DNA of 64,000 bases from CADEED01 sp041395625 (GCA_041395625.1 JAWLAE010000002.1:1054001-1118000), one strand, 5' to 3'. Shown: positions 1 to 12,822, counted from the stretch's first letter. Notes: generated by a model not told the origin, from the letters alone. Program-made: numbers and translations.

Positions 1-516
1 CAACTTGCGGGCGCGCATATGGCGGACCTGGGAACAGGCTCCGGTGCCATCGCGCTGGCTGTCGCCAGTGAACGACCGACTTGGAACGTGGTGGGCGTCG
101 ATTGCTCGGCGGCTGCATTGCGGGTCGCCCGGCGCAATGCGGCGAACCTGCATTTGACTGAAATCGATTGGCGACTGGGCGACTGGTTCGAGCCGTTAGT
201 CGGTCAGCGTTTCGATCTGATACTCAGCAACCCTCCCTACGTCTGCGACGATGACGCTGCGCTGTCAAGTGACGGCGTGTGCTGCGAACCCAGGCTGGCA
301 CTGGTCGCCGGCCGCGATGGCTTCGACGCACTGCGTGTCATCTGCGCGCAGGCGCCACAGTACTTGCGGCCCAAGGGAGCACTGGCCTTGGAACACGGCA
401 GCGCGCAAGGCGATGAACTGCGCAAACTACTTGTCGCCCATGGTTTCGTTCACGTACGCTCGCACCCTGATCTCGCAGGCCTCGAGCGCGTTACGGAAGC
501 CATCTGGCCCGGTTGA
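1..516 (+). CDS. prmC: Peptide chain release factor N5-glutamine methyltransferase, 3' part
   Basis: The frame is open from the first base, so the gene starts before the window. The visible part is the Rossmann methyltransferase core: the SAM-binding motif DLGTGSGAIALA lies near the start and the NPPY motif that holds the target glutamine amide follows about 60 residues later. PrmC/HemK methylates the Gln of the GGQ motif in RF1 and RF2. The missing N-terminal part should be the small helical domain that contacts the release factor. ppiB follows on the same strand after about 50 bp. Assignment rests on NPPY plus the order of motifs; a related N5-Gln methyltransferase such as PrmB is the alternative. 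Confidence 0.88.
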   Translation, partial: QLAGAHMADLGTGSGAIALAVASERPTWNVVGVDCSAAALRVARRNAANLHLTEIDWRLGDWFEPLVGQRFDLILSNPPYVCDDDAALSSDGVCCEPRLALVAGRDGFDALRVICAQAPQYLRPKGALALEHGSAQGDELRKLLVAHGFVHVRSHPDLAGLERVTEAIWPG

Positions 517-566
517 TGCCGCCGAAGCAGCGGGCGCTATGCCAGCAATTCAAGGATTTCATACTC

Positions 567-1058
567 ATGGTTCGATTCGAGACTACGCTGGGCGCCTTCG
601 TGGTGGAGCTTTTTCCTACGGAAGCACCCGTGTCGGCTGCCAATTTCCTGCAATACGTGGATGACGGATTTTTCGACGGCACCATCTTTCATCGGGTCAT
701 TCCAGGATTTGTCATTCAGGGCGGCGGCATGCAGCCGGGCCTGAAGCAGAAAGCCACCCGTCCGCCTATCAAGAATGAAGCGAAGAACGGCCTGAAGAAT
801 CTGCGCGGTACGCTCTCGATGGCGCGTACCAACGTGGTTGACAGCGCCACATCACAATTCTTCGTGAGCCTGGCAGACAACGACTTTCTCGATCATCAGG
901 GCGAGCGCAACTACGGCTACGCCGTGTTTGGCCGCGTAACGGAAGGTATGGATGTCATCGATGCGATCGCAGCGGTGAGTACCGGCACTGCACGCGGCCA
1001 TGAGAACGTACCGCTCGAGGACGTGGTGGTGACGAGCGCTCGCCGCACAACCGCCTGA
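567..1058 (+). CDS. ppiB: Cyclophilin-type peptidyl-prolyl cis-trans isomerase
   Basis: A single cyclophilin domain of 163 residues, the usual length of the cytoplasmic PpiB form, with no signal peptide. Hallmarks are the FHRVIPGFVIQGG motif carrying the catalytic Arg, the SMAR and SQFFVSL segments, and YAVFGRV. I chose ATG 567 because AAGGA lies 10 nt upstream and the protein then opens with MVRFETTLG, the normal start of the fold; an in-frame start at 513 would add a non-conserved tail. It catalyses proline isomerisation during protein folding. It lies between prmC and mtgA on the same strand. Confidence 0.93.
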   Translation: MVRFETTLGAFVVELFPTEAPVSAANFLQYVDDGFFDGTIFHRVIPGFVIQGGGMQPGLKQKATRPPIKNEAKNGLKNLRGTLSMARTNVVDSATSQFFVSLADNDFLDHQGERNYGYAVFGRVTEGMDVIDAIAAVSTGTARGHENVPLEDVVVTSARRTTA

Positions 1059-1065
1059 GCTGCAC

Positions 1066-1791
1066 GTGGCGAAACGCAGTCGGCGCGCTCGCCTGCTCCG
1101 CTTCGCCGCGCTCGTCGCGGGCCTGCTCCTGCTCGCGACAGTACTGCCCGTGCTGATGCTGCGTTGGATCGACCCCTGGACCAGTGCTTTCATGCTGGAT
1201 GCGCGTTTCGACGCAGCCCGGGCCAAACACCGGGACTATGCCACTCATTATGAGTGGGTGTCGCTCGAGCAAATCGCGCCGCATGCAGCCTTGGCTGTCA
1301 TCGCCGCCGAAGATCAGCAGTTCCCCTTTCACACCGGGTTCGATCTCAAGTCGATCCGCAAGGCCATCCAGACCAACACCACGAGCAAACACGTGCGCGG
1401 TGCGAGCACCATCACCCAGCAGGTCGCCAAGAATCTGTTTCTGTGGTCCGGCCGCAGTTACGTACGCAAAGGCCTGGAGGCCTACTTCACTCTATTGATC
1501 GAATGGCTGTGGCCGAAGGAACGGATACTCGAGATCTACCTCAACATCGCCGAGTTCGGCCGCGGCGTGTACGGTGTGGAAGCGGCGGCACAACGGTTTT
1601 TTCGCAAGCCCGCCGGGAGACTCTCGGCCACTGAAAGCGCCACGCTCGCCGCCGTGCTGCCCAACCCGCGCGTGCTCAAGGTCGAGCGGCCGTCGCCCTA
1701 TGTTCTGCAGCGGCGACGCTGGATCCTGCAGCAAATGCGCGCCCTCGGCGGTCGCAGCTACCTCGAGCAGCTCGATGCTGGCGCCGACTGA
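1066..1791 (+). CDS. mtgA: Monofunctional biosynthetic peptidoglycan glycosyltransferase
   Basis: 241 residues with a GTG start 7 bp after the ppiB stop. A basic N-terminus is followed by one membrane helix (about residues 10-30) and a GT51 domain. The catalytic Glu lies in AAEDQQFPFHTGFD; STITQQVAKNLFLW and KERILEIYLNIAEFG are the other conserved blocks. There is no transpeptidase domain, as expected for MtgA, which polymerises glycan strands from lipid II at the periplasmic face of the inner membrane. Length fits the family. Confidence 0.93.
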   Translation: MAKRSRRARLLRFAALVAGLLLLATVLPVLMLRWIDPWTSAFMLDARFDAARAKHRDYATHYEWVSLEQIAPHAALAVIAAEDQQFPFHTGFDLKSIRKAIQTNTTSKHVRGASTITQQVAKNLFLWSGRSYVRKGLEAYFTLLIEWLWPKERILEIYLNIAEFGRGVYGVEAAAQRFFRKPAGRLSATESATLAAVLPNPRVLKVERPSPYVLQRRRWILQQMRALGGRSYLEQLDAGAD

Positions 1792-1808
1792 ACGGCAGTT
1801 GATCTGAG

Positions 1809-2920
1809 ATGGATGCCGTCAGACGACATCTGGCGCGCGTATTCAGCCTGTCGCCGCTGCTGCTCGCAGCGACCTTTGCGGGATTGTTTGCGCTGGCGCG
1901 CGCCGCCGGCATGTTCGGCTGGTGGCTCGGCATTCTCCTGCTGTTCTGGTTCATCAAGTACCTCTACGTGCTCATCGACGACGTCGCGCACGGCGGCGAC
2001 GACGCGCCGGTTCTATCGATGGAAATGATCGCGCCACTGTCCGATTTCCGCGCCGTCGGGCAGATAGCCATCCTGGTGGCCCTGGGCTACGGCAGCCAGT
2101 CACTGAGCGGCGTGCTCGGTAGCGCTGGCGTCCAGGCGCTGCAGCTCGCCTTGCTGGCGCTGCTGCCGGCCTCGGTGGCGATCATGGCGATCGAGCGCAA
2201 TCTGCTGCGAGCACTGAACCCCGTCGCGATCACACGCGTGATCGCGGGTCTCGGCGGTTGGTACCTTACGCTACTCGCCGCCATGCTGCTGCTCGCTGCA
2301 TTGACGACCCGGGCTGTCGACTCGATCGGGCTGGCGATGCTGCAAACGTTCGTGGAGCTGTTGCTGTGGCTGCTGTTCGCCTCGCTGTTGGGCGGTGCGT
2401 TGTACGAACGTCGTTTGACGCTCGGGATCGATGCCCGGCACACGCCAGAGCACCGGCTCGCACGCGAACATCGCGAACGCGACCATGAACGCGCGCGCTT
2501 TCTCGACGAAGTTTTTGCGATGGCCCGCAACGGCGCCCACGACAATGCCTGGCGAGCCATCGAACTACGTCTCGACGCTCGCGCACACAGCGATGCGGAG
2601 TACGACTGGCTGCTGGAGGCCTTGCAACGCCTCACCGACAGTCGCCACCTCCATCGATTGCGCAATCGATACTTGACGCGCCTCGTGCAGCGGCGGCGTA
2701 GCAGTGTAGCCCTGAATCTGCTGGAAAGAATCTGGCGCAGCGACGCTGACTACCAACCCGACGACGCGGCCGCAGTGCTCACACTGGCGCGCCTGGCCGT
2801 GGATGCCGGCGCTCCGGCGGACGCACGCCGCTTGCTCAGCGGCTTCGACCGTCGCTTTCCCGCCCATCCAGCACGCGAACTGGCAGCGCGACTGCTCGAG
2901 CAAGTGTCACGGCAGGTAGA

Positions 2921-2924
<4 letters not shown>
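1809..2924 (+). CDS. Inner-membrane protein with a cytosolic helical-repeat C-terminus, function unknown
   Basis: 371 residues. The first ~200 are very hydrophobic, with about five or six predicted membrane helices (for example near 16-35, 38-58, 80-100, 110-130, 150-172 and 178-200). A charged linker full of Arg, Glu and His follows. The C-terminal ~130 residues are alpha-helical and TPR-like, with pairs such as DDAAAVLTLARLAVDAGAPA. I do not recognise the family beyond this pattern, and no catalytic motif is visible. It starts 18 bp after mtgA, so it may be cotranscribed, and its stop overlaps the end of the convergent metH gene by 4 bp. Confidence 0.75.
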
Positions 2925-6633
<3,709 letters not shown>

Positions 6634-6637
<4 letters not shown>

Positions 6638-7524
6638 GCTCTCACTCCAGCTTGCGTCGTGCCGGGCGCGGCCCGCACGCCGATCGCGTGGCAGATCGCG
6701 TAGGTGAGCTCAGCCCGGTTCAGGGTGTAGAAATGGAACTCGGAGACGCCATGGCGTCGCAATCGCGACACTTGCTCGATTGCCACATTGGCCGCGATCA
6801 GCCGTCGCGTCTCCGCGTCGTCGTCCAGCCCGGCGAATCGATCCTGCAGCCACTCCGGTATCGACGCGCCGCACATCGCGGCGAATCGCAGTACTTGCGG
6901 AAAGCGCGTGATCGGCAGGATGCCAGGCACGATGCTGGCCTGAATGCCGGCCGCGGCCGCTCGATCGCGAAAGCGCAGATAGGCATCGGTATCGTAGAAG
7001 AACTGGGTGATCGCGCGTGTGGCGCCCGCATCGAGCTTGCGTTTCAGATTATCGAAATCGGCGTCGCTGGACGAAGCTTCCGGGTGCGTCTCGGGATAGG
7101 CGGCGACCGAGATATCGAAATTCGCAACCGAGCGCAGCCCCGCTACCAGATCCGCCGCATAGGCGAAGCCATCCGGATGCGGTTGGTAGCGCGTCGAGCC
7201 CTTCGGCGGATCACCGCGCAGCGCGACGATGTGGCGGATCCCTTCGTTCCAGTAGTCGCGCGCAATCTCGAGAATCTCCTCGCGTGACGCACCCACGCAA
7301 GTGAGATGCGGTGCACCCGTCAAGTGCGTCTCGCGCTGCACTCGCGTGACGACATTGTGGGTCCGGGTACGGGTCGAACCATCCGCGCCGTACGTGACAG
7401 ATACGAAGCGTGGCGCCAACGGCGCCAAGCGCTGCACCGACTGCCAGAGCGTGGCTTCCATAGCGCCGTCCGCGGGCGGGAAGAACTCGAATGACACCTG
7501 GACGGGCACGTTTGCTGCTGGCAT
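6634..7524 (-). CDS. metF: 5,10-methylenetetrahydrofolate reductase
   Basis: 296 residues, the normal length for the FAD-dependent bacterial enzyme that reduces methylene-THF to methyl-THF, the methyl donor used by MetH. Typical segments are the N-terminal SFEFFPPADG, with the catalytic Glu region, the middle RGDPPKG motif that contacts FAD/NADH, and the FHFYTLNRAE stretch near the C-terminus. It is the first enzyme gene after the ArsR-type regulator and overlaps metH by 4 bp. The 35 bp between regulator and metF leave no room for an independent leader or riboswitch, so the three genes are likely one transcript. Confidence 0.97.
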
Positions 7525-7559
7525 GGGCTGACTCTTTATTGTCGTTAGTTCAATGTCGA

Positions 7560-8483
7560 TCAGGCGACCCGGGTGGCGGACGGGCGGAACACCGCGGTCG
7601 CCGCGAGTACGTGGTGCCCGTCGGCTTCGATGGGCTGCAAGTGATTGCAGGCAAAACCCTGCTCCGACAACAGGCGGCGCAGGCGCATCAGCGGATGCTC
7701 ACGTCCGCTGCCCAGGTCGAGGGCGTCGTAGGCAGTAAACAGCCAGACCATCGCGCCGGCAGCGAGTCGTCGGGATGCAAATTCGATGCGCGCGGCGATT
7801 GAGCCCTCGATTCCGCCAGGGGCATCACTCACGAGCTCACTGTAGTCGAGCACAGCCGCGTCGTAGCGTGACTCGGCTGTCGCCAGACCTGCGGTCAACA
7901 CAGCCGCATTGTCGACGCCGCGCCGCGTGAATGCTGACCGCAGTTTCGCGGCGCTCGCTGCATCGCGCACGAGCACGTCCACGCTCTGCGCCAAGCCCGC
8001 GGCGGCAGTGAGCAGATTCATGCGGACCGAATCCACCAGGCAGCGAGCCGTATCGGCGCTAGTGCCCGCCGGTCTTCGCAGAAACTCGACCAGCGCGCGA
8101 TCCATGCGTGTCGCGCCAGCCGCGGATGCACGGGCGACGCCATTTTCAATGGTTGGTGGCGACCAGCGCTCGGCAGCCTCTCGGTCGGCACGTAGTCGGG
8201 TGTCGCTCGGATCGAGCGTCGCCAGCAATGCCCGAACCCACAGCTGGCTGGCGCGCTCTGCGGTCAGCCGGTATTCCATGCGCTTCCCCCGGCGCTTCTT
8301 GACGAGCACGCCCGCCGCCAACAGCGCCTTCAGATGATGGCTGACCAATGGATCGCTTTGCCCGACAATGGCCGCTAATTCCGCGACATTGAACGGCTTT
8401 TCAGCACACAGCGCCAACAGACGCAGTCGGGTCGGATCGGCTGCTACGCGTGCCAAGCTTACAAGTTCTTCAACCGAAAACAT
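7560..8483 (-). CDS. ArsR-family regulator fused to a degenerate SAM-methyltransferase-like domain (SahR-like)
   Basis: 307 residues. Residues about 1-85 form an ArsR winged helix: DPTRLRLLALCAEKPFNVAEL, then the recognition helix around QSDPLVSHHLKAL. The remaining ~200 residues resemble a Rossmann methyltransferase, but I see no canonical GxGxG SAM loop (the corresponding stretch is SVDVLVRDAAS). Directly upstream of metF-metH, this architecture fits the SahR type described in proteobacteria, which senses S-adenosylhomocysteine and represses methionine-cycle genes. The ligand is inferred from context. An inverted-repeat operator lies immediately before the start, suggesting autoregulation of the whole operon. 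No Cys-rich metal-binding motif is evident. Confidence 0.85.
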   Translation of the reverse strand: MFSVEELVSLARVAADPTRLRLLALCAEKPFNVAELAAIVGQSDPLVSHHLKALLAAGVLVKKRRGKRMEYRLTAERASQLWVRALLATLDPSDTRLRADREAAERWSPPTIENGVARASAAGATRMDRALVEFLRRPAGTSADTARCLVDSVRMNLLTAAAGLAQSVDVLVRDAASAAKLRSAFTRRGVDNAAVLTAGLATAESRYDAAVLDYSELVSDAPGGIEGSIAARIEFASRRLAAGAMVWLFTAYDALDLGSGREHPLMRLRRLLSEQGFACNHLQPIEADGHHVLAATAVFRPSATRVA

Positions 8484-8485
8484 TA

Positions 8486-8513
8486 CATTAAATGGCTGTT
8501 TAATCCTTTAATG
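8486..8513. promoter_or_regulatory. AT-rich inverted-repeat operator before the ArsR-metF-metH unit
   Basis: CATTAAA (8486-8492) is matched by TTTAATG (8507-8513), and an inner TTTAAT (8499-8504) also pairs with ATTAAA. This AT-rich patch lies in otherwise GC-rich sequence, 2 bp from the regulator start codon. Position and dyad symmetry suggest the binding site of the adjacent ArsR-type regulator. It may also affect the divergent gene at 8641. Confidence 0.6.
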
Positions 8514-8640
8514 TTTGAACTATAGCACAGGCCGCAAAGACATGCAGCGCCGGCGCGCGCTACGGTGCGCCGATCGCGCCGAGACAGTCGAACCGTCAAA
8601 ATCGAACAGCCAAGCGAAGCTCGAGGAACCGCCAGCCACC

Positions 8641-9807
8641 GTGAAATACCACCAGCTCGAGCGCCTGATCATTGTCATGTGGACCCTTGCTGCGGCGACT
8701 GGCGCTGCGGCAGGTGATGCTAGCTCTGCAGTGGATGCGGCACGCGCCGCCGCCACTACAACGACTGCTACGCCCGCCAGCACCCTGCGCCACGACTATT
8801 TCTTGTTAGGCAGTGGCAGCTTGCGTGCGACGGATGGCCTGTCGGATCTGTCACAGCAGGAATCCACCAGTCTCCTGGCGCTCGACATCCTGGCTGATCT
8901 GAGTTACCGCGAGATTCGGCTGTTAGGCGAGTACGTGATCACGAGTGACGAGACCGAGCTCGAACGATTGCAGCTGGGCTGGGAACCGAACGAAAACCTG
9001 TTGCTATGGCTGGGGCGGTATCACCAGCCCAGCAGCTACTGGAATCAACGCTATCACCATGGGCAGTATTTGCAGACGGCAGTCACCAAGCCCCGCATCG
9101 AAGAGTGGGAGGATACGCGCGGGCTGTTACCCCAGCACATGGTCGGAATGCTGCTGGAGTCGACCTGGCAACTGGAACAGCGCGGCGCCGTCGATGTCAC
9201 GCTGGGTCTCGGCATCGCACCGGCGCTCGGTCTCGACGGGCTCGACCCATACTCATTGCTGCACCATCACGACGCGCCATCGACGGGTGCCTACAACTTC
9301 CGCATCGACTACCGTCCGATGGGGGGCTCGAACGGAGAGCTCGAGAATTCAGTCGGACTGCTCTTGTCGCACAATGAGATCGAGCTCACCGCTGCAAGGC
9401 GTCAACTGTCGCCAGCCAACTTTTCACACATCGACCAAAATATTCTGGGCGCATATGTCGACTGGCGTTTCGGCAGTTGGCGAACAATCGGCACGATCTA
9501 CTACGTCGAGGCCAAGTTCGACGTAACGGACGGCTACGAGCCGGATCATTTTGCGGCAGCCTATCTCGAAATCGAGCGGCCGCTCGGCGCGCGCGTGACG
9601 ACGTTCTCACGACTCGAAACCTTCAGTCGCACGAACGAATCTCGTTACCTTAGCTTTTTTCCCGAACGGTTGGATCAGCGGCTCATGGCTGGCGTCCGCT
9701 GGGACTATGCGCGCAAACAAGCCCTAAAGCTGGAGCTGGCGAGTGTCAAGAGCCCCAACGACAAGTTCTGGGAAATGCGCCTCGAATGGAGCGTCGCGGT
9801 GCGCTGA
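8641..9807 (+). CDS. Outer-membrane beta-barrel (porin-like) protein
   Basis: 388 residues from GTG 8641, chosen because a signal peptide then starts (RLIIVMWTLAAATGAAAG) and GAGGAA lies about 14 nt upstream. The frame is open further upstream to TTG 8515, but that extension is polar and would cover the operator. The mature chain alternates aromatic and polar residues as in barrel strands (for example YNFRIDYRPM and WRTIGTIYYVEAKFD) and ends in MRLEWSVAVR. No known porin family is recognised with certainty. Its stop overlaps the next start (TGATG), so it belongs with the PstS-like and kinase genes. It may be the uptake channel or sensor barrel of that unit. Confidence 0.7.
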   Translation: MKYHQLERLIIVMWTLAAATGAAAGDASSAVDAARAAATTTTATPASTLRHDYFLLGSGSLRATDGLSDLSQQESTSLLALDILADLSYREIRLLGEYVITSDETELERLQLGWEPNENLLLWLGRYHQPSSYWNQRYHHGQYLQTAVTKPRIEEWEDTRGLLPQHMVGMLLESTWQLEQRGAVDVTLGLGIAPALGLDGLDPYSLLHHHDAPSTGAYNFRIDYRPMGGSNGELENSVGLLLSHNEIELTAARRQLSPANFSHIDQNILGAYVDWRFGSWRTIGTIYYVEAKFDVTDGYEPDHFAAAYLEIERPLGARVTTFSRLETFSRTNESRYLSFFPERLDQRLMAGVRWDYARKQALKLELASVKSPNDKFWEMRLEWSVAVR

Positions 9808-10244
9808 TGCTGAAGCGACTAGTCATCACCGTCGTCGTTGGGGCCATTTCACCATGCGCGGTGGCCGCCGAGCGCACCGCAGTGTTGATCGTGTCAGCAA
9901 CGAGCGTGGTGACCAGCCTCGACGCGCACGATGCGCGTCTGCTATTCCTCGGTCATCCGGTGCGAGTCGCCGGGCATGTATTGGTGCCTTTGCGCAATCT
10001 GTCCGACGCGCGACTCGAACAGGTGTTCCTGCAGAACCTCGTCGCGATGACATCGACTGGCTACGATCGCTACGTGCTGCGACTCGCATTGCAGCAAGGT
10101 CGGCCGCGACCCCGTGAATTCGGTGACTCAGGTGCGCTGCTCGCGGCACTGACCGTCAGTCCACTTGCGGTCACGTACACTTGGGACAGTGAAATACGCG
10201 GCAACCCGGATGTCCGCATCGTACGCGTGCTATGGCGAGAGTAA
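9807..10244 (+). CDS. Small PstS-like periplasmic substrate-binding protein
   Basis: 145 residues with a signal peptide (MLKRLVITVVVGAISPCAVA). The segments DARLLFLGHPVRVAGH, VFLQNLVAMTSTGYDRYVLRLALQQGR and SPLAVTYTW match the pattern of the short phosphate-binding-like proteins (about 140-150 residues) that resemble one lobe of PstS. It starts within the stop of the barrel gene and ends 13 bp inside the kinase gene, so the three are translationally linked. No ABC permease or ATPase gene is nearby, so a sensory role, feeding a ligand to the kinase, is more likely than transport. The ligand is unknown. Confidence 0.7.
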   Translation: MLKRLVITVVVGAISPCAVAAERTAVLIVSATSVVTSLDAHDARLLFLGHPVRVAGHVLVPLRNLSDARLEQVFLQNLVAMTSTGYDRYVLRLALQQGRPRPREFGDSGALLAALTVSPLAVTYTWDSEIRGNPDVRIVRVLWRE

Positions 10245-11722
10245 CTGACAGCTTGTGGTTGCGCGTCGCCCTCGCGACGCTCGCGGTCAATGCGGTTCTA
10301 ATTCCAAGCCTCTATTATCGCGTCAGCCAGGTTGTCGCAACCGGACAATCAGAGAACTTCGTCGGTCAAGTGCGTACCTACGCGCGCCTGATTGCCGACG
10401 AACTGGAAATCGACGATGCGCTCGATCACCCTGAACGTCTGGCCCTGTTACTGGATAGCGTCATCCTGAGCGGCGGGGGCGTATTCGCCGAGATCCAAGA
10501 TGCAAATCAGCGCTACCGGAGCCTGATCGCGCCACGCAACGATACGGTGTACACCGGTGACGACTTTGCCTTCGGTGGCGGCGGCGACCAGATCTACTAC
10601 CTGTCCCTGCCAATCAACCGACCAGAGCACGACGCGACGCTGAGGGTTGGCTTTGACGAATCTGCCACGCATGCGCAAATAGCCGAAACTAAACGACAAA
10701 TGCTGCTGGCGCTCGCGGTCTTCGCCGGGTTGTCGATGCTACTGGCGATTTGGTTTGCGCGTATCGTGACCAAGCCCGTTAGGGATATTCAAGCGCGATC
10801 GCGGCGGGTAGCTTCGGGAGCCTATGATGAGCACATACTGGTGCGCACGAGCGTCGCGGAGATCCGCGATCTGGCGCAGGACCTCGAGTCCATGCGCACC
10901 CTGCTCACGGGAGTAAATAGTCGCTTGCGCGCAGAAATCCGTGAGCGTGAGGTCGCCGAAGCGTCCCGCATGGCACTGGAGCAACGCCTGGCAGTGAGCC
11001 AACGCCTCGAGACAGTGGGCACACTCGCGGGCGGCGTTGCCCACGAATTCAACAATCTGCTGACACCGATCCTGTTGCTCACCGAGAACGCGCTCGACGA
11101 CCTGACGACCGACCATCCGGCACGTGCAGACCTGGCGCGCGTTGCCGCTACTGCGCGTCGTGCGCGCAAGCTCGTACACGACGTACTAACATTCAGTCGC
11201 GGCTTCGGTACGGAGCGGGCGCAACCGATTTCACTGGGTGAGATAGTCACTGACGCCTGTGATCTCCTCGCCTCCCAGCTCGCCAGTCATGGCATCGCGA
11301 TCCAGCGGGAAATCGCTGTCCGGCCAGTCATGGTTTCAGGCGACGCCAATCTGCTGCATCAGGTGGTCACCAACCTGCTGGTCAATGCCGACCATGCAAT
11401 GAACGACGTCGGCGGCGTCATCATCGTTCGTGTCGACACTACGGTCGGCGAGGATGATGCGGATGCCGGTCCCGTTCCATACGCATGTGTCGAAGTAATA
11501 GACACCGGCCATGGCATGGACGAGACCACGACGAACCGAGTCTTCGAACCGTTCTTTACGACGCGCCAGGTTGGGCATGGCACAGGCCTGGGTCTGTCGG
11601 TTGCACACGGCATCATCACGAGCATGCATGGCAAGATTCGCGTAACCAGCCAAGCCGGTGTCGGCAGCACTTTTCGCGTACTGATTCCGCAGCTGGAAGA
11701 ACAATCGAACGCGGTAGCGTAG
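10232..11722 (+). CDS. HAMP-domain sensor histidine kinase
   Basis: 496 residues. TM1 is about residues 10-30, a periplasmic region of about 125 residues follows, and TM2 is about 157-177. HAMP spans about 178-230, with a coiled segment to about 255. The H-box is GGVAHEFNNLLTPI with His271. The ATPase domain shows NLLVNADHAM (N box), DTGHGMDE (G1), FFTT (F box) and GTGLGLSVAHG (G2). The kinase subtype is the HisKA form often seen in hybrid kinases, but there is no attached receiver; a separate receiver-only protein follows 23 bp later. The barrel and PstS-like proteins encoded upstream probably supply its input. Confidence 0.92.
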   Translation: MARVTDSLWLRVALATLAVNAVLIPSLYYRVSQVVATGQSENFVGQVRTYARLIADELEIDDALDHPERLALLLDSVILSGGGVFAEIQDANQRYRSLIAPRNDTVYTGDDFAFGGGGDQIYYLSLPINRPEHDATLRVGFDESATHAQIAETKRQMLLALAVFAGLSMLLAIWFARIVTKPVRDIQARSRRVASGAYDEHILVRTSVAEIRDLAQDLESMRTLLTGVNSRLRAEIREREVAEASRMALEQRLAVSQRLETVGTLAGGVAHEFNNLLTPILLLTENALDDLTTDHPARADLARVAATARRARKLVHDVLTFSRGFGTERAQPISLGEIVTDACDLLASQLASHGIAIQREIAVRPVMVSGDANLLHQVVTNLLVNADHAMNDVGGVIIVRVDTTVGEDDADAGPVPYACVEVIDTGHGMDETTTNRVFEPFFTTRQVGHGTGLGLSVAHGIITSMHGKIRVTSQAGVGSTFRVLIPQLEEQSNAVA

Positions 11723-11745
11723 ACACGCGCCGGAGGTCTTATAGT

Positions 11746-12144
11746 ATGGCTAGTGTACTTATCATCGACGACGAACCGGACGTCAGCCACGCCATCGAGC
11801 GTGTCATGACTCGCGCCGGCTACCAGGTGACGGTGGCGAATACGGCGGAGGAAGGCATGGATATGTATACAAGCTCACCCACCGATATCGTCATCACCGA
11901 TATCATCATGCCAAGACAACATGGCATTTCCGTGATCAAGAGCATACGAGAGTCCGTGCCGCGCGCTCGCATCATCGCCATCTCGGGCGGCGGGAATTTC
12001 GCTGCACAAGATTACCAGCCCAACGCAATCACGACCACTGCATACCTCGCGGCGGCCAAGAAGGCTGGCGCGGACGTCGTGCTCACCAAACCGTTCGACA
12101 AACAGGAATTACTCGAAACCGTCACCGGGCTATTGCAAAGATAA
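11746..12144 (+). CDS. Receiver-only response regulator
   Basis: 132 residues comprising one CheY-like domain: acidic pair D8-D9, phospho-acceptor D52 in VITDIIMP, and the conserved Lys in VVLTKPFDKQELL. No output domain. ATG 11746 was chosen because GGAGG ends 9 nt upstream and the fold begins at once (MASVLIIDDEP); an open frame further upstream only overlaps the kinase gene. It probably accepts phosphate from the kinase encoded 23 bp upstream, as a shuttle or phosphate sink. Confidence 0.9.
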   Translation: MASVLIIDDEPDVSHAIERVMTRAGYQVTVANTAEEGMDMYTSSPTDIVITDIIMPRQHGISVIKSIRESVPRARIIAISGGGNFAAQDYQPNAITTTAYLAAAKKAGADVVLTKPFDKQELLETVTGLLQR

Positions 12145-12147
12145 CGC

Positions 12148-12822
12148 ATGCACGGCTCGGCTAACAATGCTGTGGCTGGCGATGAGCTCATCTACGTGGG
12201 TGCGATTTCCGTGCTGCGCGACGGGCTTACCGAGATATTGGCACACTCGACAGTGGCTCGCCTGACGGCGGCGTACGATACGGTCGCGGCGGCCATCTCC
12301 AGCTGTGCGAAACCGCAGATCGTGCTGCTCGACATGGGCTCGCCGACCGACGATAGTAGTCGCGACATAGCGGCGCTAAAACAAGGGTATCCCGGCGTTG
12401 GAGTATTGGCACTGGGACACGCTCGGGACCGGGAATCCATCCGCAAGGTGTACGCCGCAGCCGCGGACGCGTACGTTCTGAAGGACGACGATCATCGCGA
12501 ATTGGTATTCGCGATCGAATGCCTGCTACGAGGTCGCACTTATGTTAGCAGCTCCGTCTGTCACACTGTCGTCGGCGGCTTTATCAATGCATGTTCGATT
12601 CCGGCGCCCGACGAATCCACCGTGGATGCACTGAGCGATCGCGAACGGCAGGTCATGCGTATGATCGCGTTAGGCTATCGGACGCGCGAAATGGCCGCCA
12701 AGCTCAGCCTAAGTCCCAAGACGATCGAGAAGCATCGCATGAATCTAATGCGCAAGCTCGGCGTCAACTCAGCGCCGGCGGTTGCTGCGTACGCCATCAC
12801 ACACGGTTACGTCACGATCTAA
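12148..12822 (+). CDS. NarL/LuxR-type response regulator with an incomplete receiver
   Basis: 224 residues. The C-terminal helix-turn-helix (about 160-220) is intact: LSDREREVMRMIALG-like start, then REMAAKLSLSPKTIEKHRMNL. The receiver keeps the acceptor-position Asp62 (VLLDMG) and Lys112 (YVLKDDD). However, the acidic pair that binds Mg2+ is missing: the first strand reads ELIYVGAISVLRDG instead of a DD motif. It may therefore be phosphorylated poorly or act as a pseudo-receiver. It starts 3 bp after the receiver-only gene and its end overlaps the convergent gene by 4 bp. Confidence 0.88.
   Translation: MHGSANNAVAGDELIYVGAISVLRDGLTEILAHSTVARLTAAYDTVAAAISSCAKPQIVLLDMGSPTDDSSRDIAALKQGYPGVGVLALGHARDRESIRKVYAAAADAYVLKDDDHRELVFAIECLLRGRTYVSSSVCHTVVGGFINACSIPAPDESTVDALSDRERQVMRMIALGYRTREMAAKLSLSPKTIEKHRMNLMRKLGVNSAPAVAAYAITHGYVTI

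Noticed and set aside
7525..7559. SAH or SAM riboswitch before metF
   Set aside because: Only 35 bp separate the regulator stop and the metF start, and no riboswitch-like fold is visible upstream of the regulator either.
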